A stretch of DNA of 14,774 bases from JBHGBB01 sp041946755 (lineage in GTDB: Bacteria > UBP4 > UBA4092 > JAOAEQ01), in NCBI GenBank assembly GCA_041946755.1, contig JBHGBB010000083.1, positions 1-14,774 on the forward strand. Reading direction: 5' to 3'. Each line of letters starts with the position of its first letter. Positions within the stretch are counted from its first letter, which is position 1. Below, piece by piece: positions 13,605 through 14,774 of this stretch. Under the pieces are notes generated by a model that was not told where the DNA came from, made no database searches, and saw only the letters and a program-made list of their open reading frames with translations. Made by a program: the position numbers and the translations under genes.

Positions 13605-14435
13605 TTATTTTTTCGCGCCGGCTTGTTTGAGGATTTCAACTATATCAAGATGCTTCTGTTCTTTTGCCAGCATTAATGCCGTCTCACCATCTTTGTTTTT
13701 TAAATCTACCTTGGCACCTTTATCAACCAAAAATTGGACTACTTCCGTATTTCCTTTCATGGCAGCAAGCATCAAGGGGGTCATCCGATATTCATTCTTT
13801 TGTTCATTGATTTCTGCTCCATGCTCTACTAATTCTTTTACGAGAGACGTGTACCCTAATCTTGCTGGGAGCATTAAAGGAGTTAATCCGGTATCAGTTC
13901 TTGCATTAACCTCTGCTCCTTTTGCAATCAAGGCTTTTGCAACCTCAGTTTGTCCTCTCATACCAGCAGCCATTAAAGCAGTATAACCGGTATTGGTTTT
14001 TGCATTGACGTTAGCACCGCGGGCTAATAACAGATTCACTACCTCAATCGTTTCTCCACCTGTAGTGATTTTGCTCATCGCCTGTTTTGCTGCATTAACA
14101 TATTCTTGATCAAATTTATCACTATACGCTAACGCTGTTTTTACAGCTGCTGTATCTATACCCATAGCCGCAGTCATTAAAACGGTTAACCCACTATCAT
14201 TATTTTTCTCTGGAAGGTTGGGACCTATCGTATTCGGACTCATTCCGGCATCCAGAAATAAAGTTACTACCTTAATATCATCGATGCCAGCATATGCTAA
14301 GAAATTAGGTTTATCATAGGCAATGCCCATCTTCTTCAATTCAGCGCGCGCTTCTTTCTGAGTCATACTAGATGCAGCGATTGCAAATACCAGCGTTAAT
14401 ATGATTACTCCTATACATACCAGTTTATCTCTCAT
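13605..14435 (-). CDS. Secreted ankyrin-repeat protein
   Basis: With the start at 14435 the product has 276 residues: a signal peptide (about 1-21, MRDKLVCIGVIILTLVFAIA), a short LKKMGIAYDKPNFLAYAG module, then ankyrin repeats to the C terminus. Clear repeats read TNTGYTALMAAGMRGQTEVA, TDTGLTPLMLPARLGYTSLV, MTPLMLAAMKGNTEVVQFLV and KDGETALMLAKEQKHLDIVE. Between the module and these lies a longer, irregular helical stretch. The LKKMGIAY/FLDAGMSPNT module closely matches residues 273-306 of the first ankyrin protein. The start is decided by AAGGAG at 14442-14447 and a promoter at 14473-14501; an upstream ATG at 14534 would lie ahead of that promoter and hide the signal peptide. The protein should act in the periplasm or outside the cell, probably by binding a protein partner that cannot be named. 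Confidence 0.85.
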   Translation of the reverse strand: MRDKLVCIGVIILTLVFAIAASSMTQKEARAELKKMGIAYDKPNFLAYAGIDDIKVVTLFLDAGMSPNTIGPNLPEKNNDSGLTVLMTAAMGIDTAAVKTALAYSDKFDQEYVNAAKQAMSKITTGGETIEVVNLLLARGANVNAKTNTGYTALMAAGMRGQTEVAKALIAKGAEVNARTDTGLTPLMLPARLGYTSLVKELVEHGAEINEQKNEYRMTPLMLAAMKGNTEVVQFLVDKGAKVDLKNKDGETALMLAKEQKHLDIVEILKQAGAKK

Positions 14436-14441
14436 GTTTTT

Positions 14442-14447
14442 CTCCTT
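14442..14447 (-). promoter_or_regulatory. Ribosome binding site that fixes the second ankyrin start
   Basis: AAGGAG on the minus strand lies six bases before the ATG at 14435. It supports the shorter 276-residue product with an N-terminal signal peptide over a 309-residue version beginning at 14534. Confidence 0.75.
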
Positions 14448-14472
14448 TTTTATACGATTTGTAGTTGCCATT

Positions 14473-14501
14473 ATTCTACACCTCTTTTTATCCCTTTGCA
14501 A
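14473..14501 (-). promoter_or_regulatory. Candidate sigma70-type promoter of the second ankyrin gene
   Basis: TTGCAA (14496-14501) and TAGAAT (14473-14478) are separated by 17 bases on the minus strand. They match consensus at four and five of six positions. Transcription near 14466 gives a 30-base leader containing the ribosome binding site. Confidence 0.52.
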
Positions 14502-14626
14502 GTTGATTTTTTGTAATTCAATATGAAGAACCATTGGTTGTAATCGCTATCAGCGATTTATAACCTCACAAAACAAACTTGACCTTACCAGAAACGATAT
14601 ATAACTTCTTATAAATCAATCCTAGG

Positions 14627-14653
14627 ATCAAGTTGTATATCATGCAACTTGAT
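14627..14653. repeat. Perfect 9-bp inverted repeat
   Basis: ATCAAGTTG (14627-14635) and CAACTTGAT (14645-14653) are perfect inverse copies around a 9-base centre. The plus strand then reads GTAAAAGTTTTT, so the structure could be a weak terminator of a plus-strand transcript or an operator-like site. Confidence 0.5.
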
Positions 14654-14671
14654 GTAAAAGTTTTTGTAATC

Positions 14672-14698
14672 ATTCGCTACATTCGCTTAATTCGCGGT
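14672..14698 (+). repeat. Three 9-base tandem units starting ATTCGC
   Basis: ATTCGCTAC, ATTCGCTTA and ATTCGCGGT follow one another without gaps. They resemble ATTCGTG-type dispersed repeats in some environmental genomes, a comparison made from memory. Confidence 0.5.
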
Positions 14699-14720
14699 TA
14701 TTAAATAGACACTTTTCCTA

Positions 14721-14755
14721 AGTTGAATTATACGGAATTTCCGTAAAATTCAACT
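14721..14755. repeat. 35-base near-perfect palindrome
   Basis: AGTTGAATT pairs with AATTCAACT, and TACGGAA with TTCCGTA, around a single central T, with one A/A mismatch between the two blocks. A GGGGG and TTTT sequence follows soon after (14763-14772), just before the window ends. It could be a transcription terminator, an operator or the end of a mobile element. Confidence 0.55.
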
Positions 14756-14774
14756 CAAATCCGGGGGTTTTACC

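Larger units (their letters stand above)
14502..14774. other. Gene-free right end with several inverted and tandem repeats
   Basis: No convincing ORF is present. The stretch holds four items: a hairpin AATCGCT-ATC-AGCGATT (14542-14558); a 9-bp inverted repeat (14627-14653); three 9-base units beginning ATTCGC (14672-14698); and a long near-perfect palindrome (14721-14755). Any neighbouring gene lies beyond the window. Confidence 0.6.

Noticed and set aside
14436..14534. N-terminal extension of the second ankyrin protein from an ATG at 14534
   Set aside because: The extension lies across a good promoter, and the internal ATG has a strong ribosome binding site and starts a clean signal peptide.

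Overview
The window looks like bacterial chromosome from an uncultured, probably Gram-negative lineage. The evidence is a tRNA with an encoded CCA end, sigma70-like promoters, an exported Amidase_3 cell-wall hydrolase, ComEA, an endonuclease-type MutL and pilin/GspG-type domains. Base composition is moderately AT-rich (about 40% GC by eye). The pilin C-terminal signature (DPTNGT-S-GDI), the ankyrin proteins and many short dispersed repeats recall candidate phyla such as Omnitrophota, Sumerlaeota or Planctomycetes relatives. That placement is an impression; the window holds no rRNA or other decisive marker.

Layout, left to right: tRNA-Arg(CCG) on the minus strand; a membrane-anchored ankyrin protein (+); a small protein of unknown function (+); a ComB-family 2-phosphosulfolactate phosphatase (-); an exported multidomain N-acetylmuramoyl-L-alanine amidase (+); a SAM-dependent methyltransferase and a TIM-barrel protein (+); a four-helix-bundle (S23/IVS-type) gene inside long imperfect inverted repeats (-); comEA (-); four tandem paralogs that join a zinc ribbon, a DUF4190-like membrane unit and a pilin/GspG-like head (-); mutL (+), divergent from that cluster; and a second, secreted ankyrin protein (-). 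The final 240 bases hold no gene I can support but contain several inverted and tandem repeats.

The most unusual feature is the four-gene cluster at 8053-11434, preceded by the best promoter in the window (exact TTGACA, 18-base spacer, TATAGT). In these proteins the pilin-type hydrophobic helix doubles as the last membrane segment of a polytopic module. There is no prepilin-peptidase site, and a cytoplasmic-type zinc ribbon sits at the N terminus. They therefore look like membrane-tethered, non-assembling pseudopilin heads. comEA lies downstream on the same strand, so a link to surface structures or DNA uptake is possible but unproven.

The second theme is short repeat elements. The four-helix-bundle gene lies in an IVS-like element between two convergent genes. 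Its left arm supplies the C-terminal residues of the TIM-barrel protein, and its right arm abuts the comEA stop codon. The MutL linker is a patchwork of three repeat types translated in frame, including a 57-bp twin-hairpin element of exactly 19 codons. Other repeat-like tracts lie before the methyltransferase, the TIM-barrel gene, comEA and mutL, after mutL, and near the right end.
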